Numbered from the stretch's first letter, positions 24,917 to 33,915 are shown. The stretch: DNA of 64,000 nucleotides from Rhizohabitans arisaemae (GCF_025996515.1 NZ_BLRH01000060.1:744001-808000), one strand, 5' to 3'. Notes: generated by a model not told the origin, from the sequence alone. Numbers and translations are program-made.

Positions 24917-27316
24917 TCAGATCGCGTGGTGCCGCTGGAGATAGGCGAAGGACGCCCAGCCGGGAAGGACCGGAAACCAGAAGGTGAGCAGCCGGAAGAG
25001 GAGCACGGCCGAGGTGGCGGTCGGCCCGGGCAGCCCGGCCAGGGTGAGTCCGAGGACCAGGGCCCCCTCGACCGCGCCGAGTCCGCCGGGGGTGGGCGCC
25101 GCCGAGCCGATCGCGTTGCCGGCGAGGAAGACGACGGCCACCGAGGCGAAGCTCATCGACCCCCCGAAAGCCCGGATGGACGCGTCCAGGCACACCACGA
25201 AGGCGATGGTGAGCAGCAGCGTCCCGCCGAACCCCTCAAGGATCTTCCGCGGTGACTGCAGGACGTCCAGGAGCCGCGGGATGACCCCGGCGAAGAGCGC
25301 GCGGCCCTTGGCGGCGGTGAAACGGCGCAGCCGGGGGATGGCGAGCCCCACCACGACCAGGATCGCCACGGCAAGGATCCCGATGATCACCCCGCGGGAG
25401 GGGGCGAGGGAGGGCGTGCTCTCCTGCCCCGTGATGTAGGCGAAGGTGAACAGCAGCGCGATGTGGAAGACGAGACCGGTCAGCTGGGAGGCGCCGACGC
25501 TGGCGACCGCCTGGCCCGAGGGCACCCCCATCCGGGTGAGGAAGCGCGTGTTGATCGCGACCCCGCTCACCGCCGCGGGCGCGACGAGCTTGACGAAGGA
25601 CCCGGCGAGCTGGGCGAGGACGGTCTTGAACAGGGGCAGCCGCTCCGGGACGAATCCGCGGAGCATGAACGCGGCGGCGAGGTAGCTCACCGCGGCGGCG
25701 ACCGCGGCGACCAGCCCCCAGCCCCACTGGGCGGTGGTGACGGTCGCGCGGAGGTCGACCTGGCTGAGCTGGGAGAGCAGGAAGTACGCGCCGAGGGCCA
25801 GCGCGATGATGCTCACCACGGTACGCGGCCGGAACCGTTCGAGTTTGACCGGTTCGACGGCGACCTGGGGGACGAGCGCCAGCACCTGCTCGCGGATCCG
25901 CGACAGCAGGTCCTTCTCCTTGCGCAGCGCCGATCTGGTGCTCCGGACCAGCACCACGGACTGCAGGAGCGGAACCGCCCCCGCGAGGGTGTCCGCGCCG
26001 AGCACGTCGGCGGCGAGCCGTACCGACCGCTCGGGCCCGACCCGCATCGCGAGGAAGGTGAGCAGCTGGGCCACGTCCATCCGGAGCACGATGTCGCCGG
26101 CGGCGATCTCGCCGGAGCGGACGTCGAGCAGGCGCACCTGCCCGGTGTCGTCGACCAGGATGCTGTCGCCCACCAGCCGCCGGTGGGCGAGCCGCGCCGC
26201 ATGCAGGACCCGCACCTCGTGCCAGATCTGGCGGAGCAGTTCGTCGGTGAGGCGCTCGTCGGGGAGGTTGTCGAGGATCTCCCCGTCCACGTGCTCGTAG
26301 GCGAGCATGGCGGTGTCCGCGCCCAGATCGCTCGTCGCCACCAGCCGCTTGGTGTGCGCCCCCGCGGCCGCGGCGGCGTAGGCCATGAGCGCCTCCCGCT
26401 CCAGCTCCCGCCGGAGCGGGCGGACGGGGCGGCGCCGGGCCGCCGAGTTGAGCCTGATCCACCGCCAGATCCGGTAGAGCATCCCCGCGACCTGCTGGTC
26501 CCGGTCGAGCACGGTCACGTCGAGCTGCCGGCCGTCGGCGATCCGTACGGCGTAGCGGCGGCTGCCTTCGGCGTCGTCCTCGATCCGCCGGGCGCTCACC
26601 GGGGGCAGGGCGAGCCGCCGCAGCGCCGCGACCACCGCGCCCCCCGGCGGCCGGGTGTTCGGGCTGCCGACCAGGTACAGGGTCGTGTATCCGACCGCGC
26701 GGGCGATCAGGAAGGTGACGATGAGGGCGAGGGGGGTGGTCCGGCCCGCGGCGAGGATCGCGACCATGTCCAGGGCGATCGCCGTCCACATCACGGCCTG
26801 CCAGCGCGGCCAGCGGCCGACGCGTACGGTGGTGACGTAGGCGATCACCGAAGCGATCATGGTGTGTACCGGCTCGGTCAGCTGACCCCCGCCCTGCGGC
26901 TCCCGGGTCAGCGCGTTCACCAGGGGCACCTCGGGGTTGAGGGAAAGCAGCCACCAGTCGATGACCAGGGACACCAGCAAGGCGAGGGTGGCGGCGATCA
27001 GGCCGCCGACCACCCGCAGGCCGTCCCGGCGCAGCACCCGGTCGACGGCGAACGCCACCGGGACCATCAGGACCACGATGCCGCCGAGGAAACCGCCCAG
27101 CGACACCAGCACGCTCGGAGCCTGACGGGTGCCCTCGGCGACGTCGCTCTCCAGGCCGCTGAACGTCCCCGGCGCCACCACGGGCAGGAAGAGGGCGATC
27201 GCCAGCGCCACCACGGTGATGAGGAACCGCAGCGCGTCGGACGGTCGCCGGATACGCCGGGGCAGGACGGGTTCGACGACGACGACCGTCCCCTGTTCGG
27301 GAACGCCGGAGGTCAC
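24917..27316 (-). CDS. UPF0104/LPG-synthase-like membrane protein with kinase-like middle domain
   Basis: A protein of about 799 aa. The N-terminal part has six or seven hydrophobic segments. A soluble middle domain resembles a degenerate protein kinase: YEHVDGEIL, LAHRRLVGDSILVDD in place of the HRD loop, and VRLLDVRSG in place of DFG. The C-terminal part has about eight helices of the lysylphosphatidylglycerol-synthase transmembrane (UPF0104) type, with PAAVSGVAINTRFLTRMG and SAAPTPGGLGAVEGALVLGL. It is probably a lipid flippase or envelope protein. GTG 27316 is chosen because GAGGA lies 4 nt upstream; GTG 27346 and GTG 27373 are alternatives. Its stop lies 6 nt from the convergent GNAT gene. 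Confidence 0.8.
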   Translation of the reverse strand: MTSGVPEQGTVVVVEPVLPRRIRRPSDALRFLITVVALAIALFLPVVAPGTFSGLESDVAEGTRQAPSVLVSLGGFLGGIVVLMVPVAFAVDRVLRRDGLRVVGGLIAATLALLVSLVIDWWLLSLNPEVPLVNALTREPQGGGQLTEPVHTMIASVIAYVTTVRVGRWPRWQAVMWTAIALDMVAILAAGRTTPLALIVTFLIARAVGYTTLYLVGSPNTRPPGGAVVAALRRLALPPVSARRIEDDAEGSRRYAVRIADGRQLDVTVLDRDQQVAGMLYRIWRWIRLNSAARRRPVRPLRRELEREALMAYAAAAAGAHTKRLVATSDLGADTAMLAYEHVDGEILDNLPDERLTDELLRQIWHEVRVLHAARLAHRRLVGDSILVDDTGQVRLLDVRSGEIAAGDIVLRMDVAQLLTFLAMRVGPERSVRLAADVLGADTLAGAVPLLQSVVLVRSTRSALRKEKDLLSRIREQVLALVPQVAVEPVKLERFRPRTVVSIIALALGAYFLLSQLSQVDLRATVTTAQWGWGLVAAVAAAVSYLAAAFMLRGFVPERLPLFKTVLAQLAGSFVKLVAPAAVSGVAINTRFLTRMGVPSGQAVASVGASQLTGLVFHIALLFTFAYITGQESTPSLAPSRGVIIGILAVAILVVVGLAIPRLRRFTAAKGRALFAGVIPRLLDVLQSPRKILEGFGGTLLLTIAFVVCLDASIRAFGGSMSFASVAVVFLAGNAIGSAAPTPGGLGAVEGALVLGLTLAGLPGPTATSAVLLFRLLTFWFPVLPGWASFAYLQRHHAI

Positions 27317-27705
27317 CGTTTCCTCACGTGTCCGTATCTCCCTCACCGCCAGTGCGCTCTTGGGTGTCACCCCCCGTCTAGTCCTTCCCCGGGCACCAGG
27401 TGTCACCACGGCACCCCGCCTTCGCCATCCTTCCTCCCACAACACCCGTCCCACCGAGACGCCTCCGGCAGGTGCTCCCCATCCTGCGTCAAATTCCCGG
27501 TGAATGGGGACACGACATCCACCCCAATACGTTGTGTAAGTTGATCTTTTTGCGCCGGTACCCCGTTGGTGGGGATCTCACCCACCTTGTCGAGAGAAAT
27601 CGCGAACTTCCCTGGGGTATAACGCCAAAACCCGGTGACGGACACGCCGAAACCCCGCATCGCACCGAATCGTGAGCGGGGTCTCGGCGATCTCGGGAGC
27701 GGCTT
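27317..27705. other. 389-nt intergenic region with a hairpin near the RHH gene end
   Basis: No convincing gene was found. The stretch 27520-27640 is less GC-rich than its surroundings and probably contains the promoter of the UPF0104 gene (minus strand). A hairpin with ACCCCGC/GCGGGGT arms (27652-27658 and 27676-27682, loop 17 nt), extended by CGA/TCG, lies 20 nt beyond the RHH gene stop and could end the SPFH-RHH transcript. Confidence 0.45.
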
Positions 27706-27885
27706 TCACTCCTCGGGCTCCGGCTCCTCCCGCTTGGTCACCTCCCGGCCGACCTGCCGCAGCGCCAGTCGCAGTGCGAATTCGATCTGTGCGTTGACGC
27801 TACGCAGGTCGTCGGCGGCCCACTTCGCCACGGCGTCGTATATCGCCTGGTCGAGGCGGAGAAGCAGCTTCTTACGCTCAGGCAT
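27706..27885 (-). CDS. Ribbon-helix-helix (Arc-type) small DNA-binding protein
   Basis: A 59-aa protein with the Arc/MetJ-like pattern: a short N-terminal strand with alternating residues (KKLLLRLDQAIYDAVAKWAA), then two helices (DDLRSVNAQIEFALRLALRQ) and an acidic tail. Such proteins bind DNA as dimers, often as antitoxins; no toxin gene follows. ATG 27885 overlaps the SPFH gene end (ATGCCTGA), so it is coupled to it. It may autoregulate through the palindromes upstream of the SPFH gene. It is too short to rely on length, but the pattern is convincing. Confidence 0.78.
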   Translation of the reverse strand: MPERKKLLLRLDQAIYDAVAKWAADDLRSVNAQIEFALRLALRQVGREVTKREEPEPEE

Positions 27886-28729
27886 AGAGGCTGCCGGTGT
27901 TCACCACCGGCTGCACGGCTCGGTCACCGCAGAGCACGACCAGCAGGTTGGAGACCATGGCGGCCTTCCGCTCCTCATCCAGTTCGACCACACCCTCATC
28001 CCTGAGTCGGCCCAGCGCCAGCTGGACCATCCCGACCGCGCCTTCCACGATTCTCGACCGTGCCGCGACCACCGCGGTCGCCTGCTGGCGGACGAGCATC
28101 GCCTGGGCGATCTCCGGAGCGTACGCGAGATGGGTGATCCTGGTCTCCAGGACCTCGACGCCGGCCAGGCTGATCCGCTCGCGAAGCTCGGCGGTGAGCT
28201 CCTCGGCGACGTGGGCGCCGTCCCGCAGGCTGGCCCGCTCCTCCTCGTGGGCGTCGTAGGGGTAGCTGGTGGCCAGGTGCCGCACCGCGGCCTCGGACTG
28301 GATCGCGACGTACTCCTCGTAGTTGTCGACGCCGAAGGAGGCCTGCGCGGTGTCCACCACCCGGTAGACGACGACGGCGGCGATGTCCACGGGGTTGCCG
28401 TCCGCGTCGTTCACCTTGAGCTTGGCGGTCTCGAAGTTCCGCACCCGCAGGCTCACCTTCTGCCGGGCCGAGAAGGGCACGACCCAGTAGAAGCCCGCGT
28501 CGCTCACGGTCCCGACGTAGCGCCCGAAGAACTGCACCACGCTTGCCTCGTTGGGATTGACCACGATGAAGCCGCTGGCCACGACGGCGATGATCACGAC
28601 GACCACCCCGCCCGCCACCGCGAGCGCCTCCGGCCCGAACGGAAAGGCAACGCCCCACGCCGCGCCGGCGACCACCAGCAACAACGCCACGAACACGAAA
28701 CCGGGCAACCGGAACGCGCGGGTCTCCAT
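27878..28729 (-). CDS. SPFH-domain (stomatin/prohibitin-like) membrane protein
   Basis: A 283-aa protein with two N-terminal hydrophobic segments (about residues 9-30 and 35-55) followed by an SPFH/band 7 domain ([59 protein letters not shown]). SPFH proteins organise membrane microdomains and often associate with proteases. Ribosome site AGGAG lies 5 nt before ATG 28729. It is co-transcribed with the RHH protein and divergent from a secreted M28 peptidase; two strong palindromes stand in its promoter region. Confidence 0.88.
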   Translation of the reverse strand: METRAFRLPGFVFVALLLVVAGAAWGVAFPFGPEALAVAGGVVVVIIAVVASGFIVVNPNEASVVQFFGRYVGTVSDAGFYWVVPFSARQKVSLRVRNFETAKLKVNDADGNPVDIAAVVVYRVVDTAQASFGVDNYEEYVAIQSEAAVRHLATSYPYDAHEEERASLRDGAHVAEELTAELRERISLAGVEVLETRITHLAYAPEIAQAMLVRQQATAVVAARSRIVEGAVGMVQLALGRLRDEGVVELDEERKAAMVSNLLVVLCGDRAVQPVVNTGSLYA

Positions 28730-28740
28730 GAGTTCTCCTA

Positions 28741-28768
28741 GCTATCGAAGTGATATCACCAAGATAGC
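28741..28768. promoter_or_regulatory. Nested palindromic operator upstream of the SPFH gene
   Basis: The perfect palindrome GTGATATCAC (28750-28759) is flanked symmetrically, 3 nt away on each side, by GCTATC (28741-28746) and GATAGC (28763-28768). The whole 28-bp dyad lies 12-39 nt before the SPFH start, where a repressor would block transcription. A further GTGATATC occurs at 28902-28909. Confidence 0.6.
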
Positions 28769-28803
28769 CCCTGGCAAGGGTCATGGGAAGGGGCGCCGAA
28801 GGT

Positions 28804-28822
28804 GGTGTAGGTCACCTACACC
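28804..28822. promoter_or_regulatory. 19-bp perfect inverted repeat in the divergent promoter region
   Basis: GGTGTAGGT, one C, ACCTACACC: a perfect 9-bp-arm dyad, 36 nt from the nested GATATC palindrome. It looks like the site of a second dimeric regulator. Confidence 0.6.
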
Positions 28823-29097
28823 CCCGAAAACCCACAACACCCAACCAACAACAGCTTGTTGCCATATCATCACTCTCAGCCACCAAAGGGTCGACGTTTG
28901 GGTGATATCTACCAACTATTTCCCAATTCGGACTTATGCAGTGAGCCGGGGGACAAACCACCGGAACATGATTCGCAAATCCCTGTTTTTAACGGAATAT
29001 GCTCAAGGTCTTCCTCATCAAGACTGTTCCGGTTACGTTCCACCCAGCACGAATACTGCGGATACATGTGGGATTCGGACCTGTTAGAGGAGTGTAA

Positions 29098-30642
29098 ATG
29101 CGCCTGCCCAAAAAGGGCTTGTTCGCCACCGCCACCGCGGTCACCGCCCTCATGCTCAGTGTGGGATCGGCCGTCCCCGCAAACGCGGCCCCCGATCCTC
29201 GCTCCTTCAGCCAGGGCATCAAAGCATCACAGGTCAAGCGCCACCTCCAGGCGTTCCAGGCCATCGCCGACGCCAACGGGGGCACCCGTGCCTCAGGCAC
29301 CCCCGGCTACGACGCATCCGTTGACTATGTGGCCGGAAAACTCCGTGCGGCCGGGTACAACGTGACCCTCCAGCCGTTTGAATTCAACTTCTACCGCGAG
29401 TTGGCCACCCCGACATTCCAGCGGCTCACCCCCACCGCCCGGACTTACACACACACCGGCGGGAACCCCGCCGGGGATTTCACCACCCTGGACTATTCGG
29501 GCTCGGGCAATGTGACCGGAACCGTCCAGGCGGTCGACGTCATCCTCCCGCCGCCGCCCACCCCGGGCTCCACGAGCGGCTGTGAGGCGAGTGACTTCGC
29601 CGGGTTCACCCCGGGCAACGTCGCCCTGATCCAGCGGGGTACCTGCACCTTCGAGGCGAAGGCGCAGAACGCCGTCGCCGCGGGCGCCAGCGCCGTGATC
29701 ATCTTCAACGAGGGGCAGCCGGGCCGTACGGCCGCCTTCGGCGGCAACGGCGGATCGCCGCACCCGGTCCCGGTGATCGGCGCCAGCTTCGCCGTCGGCA
29801 ACGAGCTCGCCGGCCTCGCCGGCGCCACGATCCGGCTCCAGACGACGACCGAGAGCGAGCCGCGGATCACGAACAACGTCATCGCCGAGAGCAGGTACGG
29901 GCGCGCCGACAAGGTCGTCATGGCCGGCGCCCACCTCGACAGCGTGATCGCCGGGCCCGGCATCAACGACAACGGCTCGGGGAGCGCGGCCCTGCTGGAG
30001 GTCGCCCTGAAGCTGGGCGGCCGGCTCCCGACCCTGAACCGGATGCGGTTCGCCTGGTGGGGTGCCGAAGAGGTCGGGCTGGTCGGCTCCGAGCACTACG
30101 TCGGCGCGCTCTCCCCCGCCGAACAGGCCAAGATCGCGCTCTACCTCAACTACGACATGGTCGGCTCGACCAACTACATCTTCGGCATCTACGACGGTGA
30201 CAACTCCGACAACGTCGGCTCCCCGGCCGGTCCGCCCGGATCCGACCAGATCGAGAAGGTCTACGAGAAGTACTTCGACACGATCCGCCAGCCCCGGATC
30301 GGCACCGACTTCACCGGGCGCTCGGACTACGGCCCGTTCATCGCCGTCGGCATCCCGTCAGGCGGCCTGTTCACCGGTGCCGACGGCGCCAAGACCGCGG
30401 CCGAGGTGGCCCTGTTCGGCGGGACCGTGGGCGACGCCTACGACCTCTGCTACCACCAGGCCTGCGACACCATCGCCAACATCAGCGACAAGGCGCTCGC
30501 CGTGAACACCGGTGCGATCGCCACCGCGGCCGTGGTGTTCGCCTACACCTACAACCTCCCCGGCCAGGGCGCGGCCCGCCCGGCGGCCGGCCTCCGCTCG
30601 GCCGAGGCCGGTCACGACGACCACGGCGGCCTGACCTCGTAA
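29098..30642 (+). CDS. Secreted M28-family aminopeptidase with PA domain
   Basis: Exported zinc aminopeptidase of 514 aa, resembling the Streptomyces/Saccharopolyspora M28 aminopeptidases and yeast aminopeptidase Y. A Sec signal peptide runs to about residue 31 (ending VPANAA). A protease-associated domain is inserted (about 120-250: CEASDFAGFTPGNVALIQRG). The zinc ligands are H279 (AHLDS), D291 (GINDNGSG), the E324/E325 pair (GAEEVG), D353 (NYDMVG) and H453 (CYHQACDT), a complete M28 set. The ribosome site AGAGGAG precedes ATG 29098. It probably supplies amino acids from extracellular peptides. Confidence 0.93.
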   Translation: MRLPKKGLFATATAVTALMLSVGSAVPANAAPDPRSFSQGIKASQVKRHLQAFQAIADANGGTRASGTPGYDASVDYVAGKLRAAGYNVTLQPFEFNFYRELATPTFQRLTPTARTYTHTGGNPAGDFTTLDYSGSGNVTGTVQAVDVILPPPPTPGSTSGCEASDFAGFTPGNVALIQRGTCTFEAKAQNAVAAGASAVIIFNEGQPGRTAAFGGNGGSPHPVPVIGASFAVGNELAGLAGATIRLQTTTESEPRITNNVIAESRYGRADKVVMAGAHLDSVIAGPGINDNGSGSAALLEVALKLGGRLPTLNRMRFAWWGAEEVGLVGSEHYVGALSPAEQAKIALYLNYDMVGSTNYIFGIYDGDNSDNVGSPAGPPGSDQIEKVYEKYFDTIRQPRIGTDFTGRSDYGPFIAVGIPSGGLFTGADGAKTAAEVALFGGTVGDAYDLCYHQACDTIANISDKALAVNTGAIATAAVVFAYTYNLPGQGAARPAAGLRSAEAGHDDHGGLTS

Positions 30643-30657
30643 CCCCGGATCGCCACG

Positions 30658-30686
30658 ACGGCCGCCCGCAGCCGGCGGGCGGCCGT
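30658..30686 (+). terminator. Hairpin terminator after the M28 peptidase gene
   Basis: ACGGCCGCCCGC and GCGGGCGGCCGT form a perfect 12-bp stem with a 5-nt loop, 16 nt after the stop codon. There is no long U-run, as usual in this GC range. Confidence 0.8.
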
Positions 30687-30752
30687 TCCCGTCCGTCCCG
30701 ATCAGGGACAACACCCCAGCACAGGTGGTTACCGGATAAATCGGGCATGAGC

Positions 30753-30758
30753 TACCGT
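30753..30758 (+). promoter_or_regulatory. -10 box of a leaderless promoter
   Basis: TACCGT lies 7 nt before ATG 30766 and no ribosome site is present. Confidence 0.5.
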
Positions 30759-30765
30759 CACTGGC

Positions 30766-32790
30766 ATGAGCTCGGAGTTGAAGGTCCTCGGCGCCTGCCC
30801 GCTCGACTGCCCGGACGGCTGCGCCTGGGTCGTCACCGTCCAGGACGGGCGCGCGGTACGGCTCCGCGGCAACCCCGAGCATCCGTACACCCGGGGCGCG
30901 CTCTGCGTGAAGGTCAACCGCTATCTCGAACACACCCAGGCGCCGGATCGGATTCTCCATCCGCTGCGCCGGACCGGGCCCAAGGGTTCGGGCACGTTCG
31001 AACGGATCAGCTGGGACGAGGCGCTCGACGAGATCGCCGAGCGGCTGACCGGCGTGATCGAGGAGTTCGGCGGCGAGGCCGTCTGGCCGTACTCCGGCAC
31101 GGGAACCCTCGGCTACCTGCAGGGCCTGGAGGGTATGGCCGGGCGCCGCCTGTGGAACGTGCTCGGCGCCTCCCACCACGACGCCGACATCTGCTCCCAG
31201 GCGGGCAACGAGGGGCTCCGCCGAGTCCAGGGCTCACCCGGTGGCATGGATCCCGAACTCTTCGCCGAATCCAAGCTCATCCTGCTCTGGGGGACGAACA
31301 CCCTGACGACCGGCCACCACCTGTGGAAGTTCATCCAGGACGGCCGGCACGCCGGAGCCCACGTGGTGGCGATCGACCCGATCCGCACCCGCACCGCCGA
31401 CCAGGCCGACGAGCACCTGGCGCCGCTCCCCGGCACCGACGCCGCGCTCGCCCTGGGCCTGCTGCACGTGGTCGTGTCCGAAGGGGCCGAGGACCGGGAG
31501 TTCATCCAGGCGCACACCCACGGCTGGACGGAGTTCCGAAAGCGGATCATGGAGTTCCCGCCCGCTCGCGTCGCCGGGATCACCGATCTCCCGGTGGACC
31601 GGATCGTCGGCCTCGGGCTCCGGCTCGCCCGTACCAGGCCCACCGCGATCCGGGCCACGATGGGCCTGCAGCGGCACGCGGGCGGGGGCGCCGCGCTGCG
31701 GACGATCGCCGCCATCGCGGGGGTCACCGGGGACTGGCGGTACCCGGGCGGGGGCGTCGTCTACTCGACCAGCGGGCACAGCCCCCTCGACCGGACGGCG
31801 CTGTACCGGGACGATCTGCTGGAAAAGCCGGTCCGGACCCTGCGGATGACCCGGCTCGGCGAGGGGCTGCTGGACCTGGACGACCCGCCCGTCAAGGTGC
31901 TCTGGGTCACCGCCGCCAATCCGATGGGCAGCACCTCCCACCAAAACAAGATCCGTCGAGGGCTGCTCCGCGAGGACCTCTTCACCGTGGTGGTGGAGCA
32001 GTTCCCGACGGACACCGTCGACTACGCCGACATCGTCCTGCCCGCCACGACGCAGATCGAGCACCGGGACCTGCACGACGGGTACGGACACCTCTACCTG
32101 ACCTGGAACGAACCGGCGGTCGCGCCGCCCGGCGAGTGCCTCCCCACCGCCGAGACCTTCCGCAGGCTCGCCCGCCGGCTGGGGCTCACCGAGCCGGCGC
32201 TCTTCGACGACGACCTCACCCTCGCCGAGCAGGCCCTCGGCTCCGGCCACCCCGCGCTGGAGGGGATCACCCTCGATCGGCTCCGCAAAGAGGGCTGGGT
32301 GCGCATGGCGCTGCCCCGGCCCTTCCTCCCGTACGCCGAAGGGTTCCCGACCGCCTCGGGCCGGATGGAGTTCGTCACCGGCGACGGCCCGGACCGGATG
32401 CCGGACTTCGTCCCCCCGGCGGACCCGCCGGACTACCCGCTGACGCTGATCTCCGCCGCCTCGCACACCTTCCTCAACACCACGTTCGGCAACAACCCCG
32501 AGCTGCGCCGCCGGGCCAAGGGGCCGTACGTCATGGTCCACCCGGACGACGCCTCCGCCCGGGGTCTCACCCCCGGGCAGCGGGTGCGGGTGTTCAACGA
32601 CCGAGGATCGTTCGAGGCCGAGGTGGAGATCAGTGATCGGGTACGGCCCGGGGTGGCGGCCTCCCCCAAGGGCCACTGGCCCAAGTTCAGCCCCGGCGGC
32701 ACGAACGTCAACGCCACCGTCGACGAACGGACCGCCGATCTGGGCGGTGCCGTCTACCACGACAACCGCGTGGAGATCGCCCCACTCTGA
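30766..32790 (+). CDS. Molybdopterin oxidoreductase with N-terminal [4Fe-4S] motif
   Basis: Cytoplasmic DMSO-reductase-superfamily enzyme of 674 aa, without a Tat signal. C11, C15, C19 and C47 (ACPLDCPDGCAW, then RGALC) form the iron-sulfur site. Domains II/III run through NVLGASHHDADICSQAGNEG, whose Cys143 stands near where a molybdenum ligand is expected. The C-terminal molydopterin dinucleotide-binding domain starts around PLTLISAASHTFLNTTFGNN. Families with this look include assimilatory nitrate reductase-like and formate dehydrogenase-like enzymes; no partner subunit, cofactor or nitrate genes are adjacent, so the substrate is unknown. The start is supported by the leaderless -10 box. 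Confidence 0.87.
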   Translation: MSSELKVLGACPLDCPDGCAWVVTVQDGRAVRLRGNPEHPYTRGALCVKVNRYLEHTQAPDRILHPLRRTGPKGSGTFERISWDEALDEIAERLTGVIEEFGGEAVWPYSGTGTLGYLQGLEGMAGRRLWNVLGASHHDADICSQAGNEGLRRVQGSPGGMDPELFAESKLILLWGTNTLTTGHHLWKFIQDGRHAGAHVVAIDPIRTRTADQADEHLAPLPGTDAALALGLLHVVVSEGAEDREFIQAHTHGWTEFRKRIMEFPPARVAGITDLPVDRIVGLGLRLARTRPTAIRATMGLQRHAGGGAALRTIAAIAGVTGDWRYPGGGVVYSTSGHSPLDRTALYRDDLLEKPVRTLRMTRLGEGLLDLDDPPVKVLWVTAANPMGSTSHQNKIRRGLLREDLFTVVVEQFPTDTVDYADIVLPATTQIEHRDLHDGYGHLYLTWNEPAVAPPGECLPTAETFRRLARRLGLTEPALFDDDLTLAEQALGSGHPALEGITLDRLRKEGWVRMALPRPFLPYAEGFPTASGRMEFVTGDGPDRMPDFVPPADPPDYPLTLISAASHTFLNTTFGNNPELRRRAKGPYVMVHPDDASARGLTPGQRVRVFNDRGSFEAEVEISDRVRPGVAASPKGHWPKFSPGGTNVNATVDERTADLGGAVYHDNRVEIAPL

Positions 32791-32862
32791 CCGAGCCCGG
32801 CAACCGATGATCGAGTACGGCCGTACGGCGGCCACCGGAACCTGCTGCACGTCGGATGGGTG

Positions 32863-33315
32863 CTAGTCGAGGGCGAGCTTGAACCCCTCATGGGAGGCGG
32901 TGAAGCCGAGTGAGGTGTAGAAGCGCAAGGCCGCACCCCGGGTCTTGTCACTGGTCAACTGGACCAACCGGCAACCACGAGCGCGGGCCCGCCCCACCGC
33001 CCAGTCGATCATGGCGCGGCCGTGGCCCTGGCCGCGCAGGATGGAGTCGATCCTGACCGCCTCGATCAGCAGCCGCTCGGATCCCCTCCGGGAGAGCCCG
33101 GGGATGTAGGTGAGCTGCATCGTCCCGACGACGGCGCCGCCGACCTCGGCCACGATGAGCTCGTTGCGGGGGTCGGCGGCGATCGCGTCGAAGGCGTCCA
33201 GGTAGACGCCGAGATCGGCCTCCGTCTCCCGTTCCGCGCCCAGCCGGTCGGCGACGAGCAGGGCGACGATCCTGGGAACGTCCTCACGTTTGGCCTCGCG
33301 GAACACCACAGACAT
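32863..33315 (-). CDS. GNAT-family N-acetyltransferase
   Basis: A 150-aa single-domain GNAT. The acetyl-CoA loop is SILRGQGHGRAMIDWAVGRA (about residues 91-110), preceded by RLLIEAVRIDS and followed by LVQLTSDKTRGAALRFYTSL with the typical ALRFYTSLGF end. ATG 33315 has a leaderless -10 box (TATGGT at 33327-33322). The pattern is close to amino-acid or aminoglycoside-type acetyltransferases; the substrate is not inferable. Confidence 0.88.
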   Translation of the reverse strand: MSVVFREAKREDVPRIVALLVADRLGAERETEADLGVYLDAFDAIAADPRNELIVAEVGGAVVGTMQLTYIPGLSRRGSERLLIEAVRIDSILRGQGHGRAMIDWAVGRARARGCRLVQLTSDKTRGAALRFYTSLGFTASHEGFKLALD

Positions 33316-33321
33316 GGGGGA

Positions 33322-33327
33322 ACCATA
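33322..33327 (-). promoter_or_regulatory. -10 box of a leaderless promoter
   Basis: TATGGT, read on the minus strand, lies 6 nt before ATG 33315. Confidence 0.45.
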
Positions 33328-33389
33328 TCGGGGGTCGATCAGGGACTTCCCCTATGTGCTCACGCCGCCGCGCGAGGCAGCATGAAGTC

Positions 33390-33842
33390 ATGACAGAACT
33401 ATCGAGAAGCGATGAAATGTCACTGGCCGGGGCCGCGCTGCGTGGCGCGCCGTGGAAGCTCGCCGCGTTCACCGGTGGCGGTGTGGCCGCGGTGAACATG
33501 CTGATCGGGCTGGTCTTCTCCGGCGCCGATCCGGGGGGCGCGCTCAGCCTCGGCGCCGGTCTCTTCTTCATCGTGGCGGCGGCGGGTGCGCTGTTCAACC
33601 CGGGCGCGTCCGGGATCGACCGCGTCACCAGGAACGCCCGGGCCTGGTCGCTCAAACATCCGTGGCGGTTCGCGCTCCTGCCGGCCGCGGCGACGGCGGC
33701 CGTGACCTACCCCATCCAGCTGATCCTGGACGGCGAAGGCATCTTCGGCAGCCTGTTCGACGCGCTGTGGGGCGGTGCGCTCGTCTACCTCGTCGTCGGT
33801 CTCCTCGGCGTCGCCGTGAAGGGACGCGCCCGGAACTCGTGA
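33390..33842 (+). CDS. Hypothetical membrane protein
   Basis: A 150-aa protein with about four hydrophobic segments: FTGGGVAAVNMLIGLVFSG, LSLGAGLFFIVAAAGALF, FALLPAAATAAVTYPIQLIL and LFDALWGGALVYLVVGLLGV. No known family is recognised. ATG 33390 is used; the frame is open from GTG 33354 and a second ATG lies at 33414. It is monocistronic between divergent and convergent neighbours and ends just before a bidirectional terminator. Confidence 0.65.
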   Translation: MTELSRSDEMSLAGAALRGAPWKLAAFTGGGVAAVNMLIGLVFSGADPGGALSLGAGLFFIVAAAGALFNPGASGIDRVTRNARAWSLKHPWRFALLPAAATAAVTYPIQLILDGEGIFGSLFDALWGGALVYLVVGLLGVAVKGRARNS

Positions 33843-33860
33843 GGACCTGTGGCGGCCCGG

Positions 33861-33915
33861 CGCGTGATCCGGGCGCCGTCGTCCTCCCGGAGAAGGGCGG
33901 CGCCCGGCTCACGCG
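33861..33915. terminator. Bidirectional hairpin terminator
   Basis: A 17-bp inverted repeat with one mismatch: CGCGTGATCCGGGCGCC at 33861-33877 and GGCGCCCGGCTCACGCG at 33899-33915, loop 21 nt. It lies between the convergent membrane-protein gene and the VOC gene and overlaps the last codons of the latter. Confidence 0.75.

Larger units (their letters stand above)
28730..29097. other. 368-nt divergent promoter region (SPFH / M28 peptidase)
   Basis: No gene was found. The region from 28850 to 29030 is unusually AT-rich for this genome. Besides the two palindromes annotated separately it holds a GTGATATC at 28902 and an ATATCATCAC at 28864-28873. The M28 gene has a long leader and the ribosome site AGAGGAG shortly before its ATG. 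Confidence 0.6.

Noticed and set aside
27403-27660. Possible 85-aa minus-strand protein downstream of the RHH gene
   Set aside because: There is no ribosome site, it would start inside the hairpin that probably terminates the RHH transcript, and it overlaps the promoter region of the UPF0104 gene.
28930-29097. Leader of the M28 peptidase gene considered as a riboswitch (c-di-AMP type)
   Set aside because: I could not find the conserved core strings; only a weak CGAAT/ATTCG inverted repeat is present.
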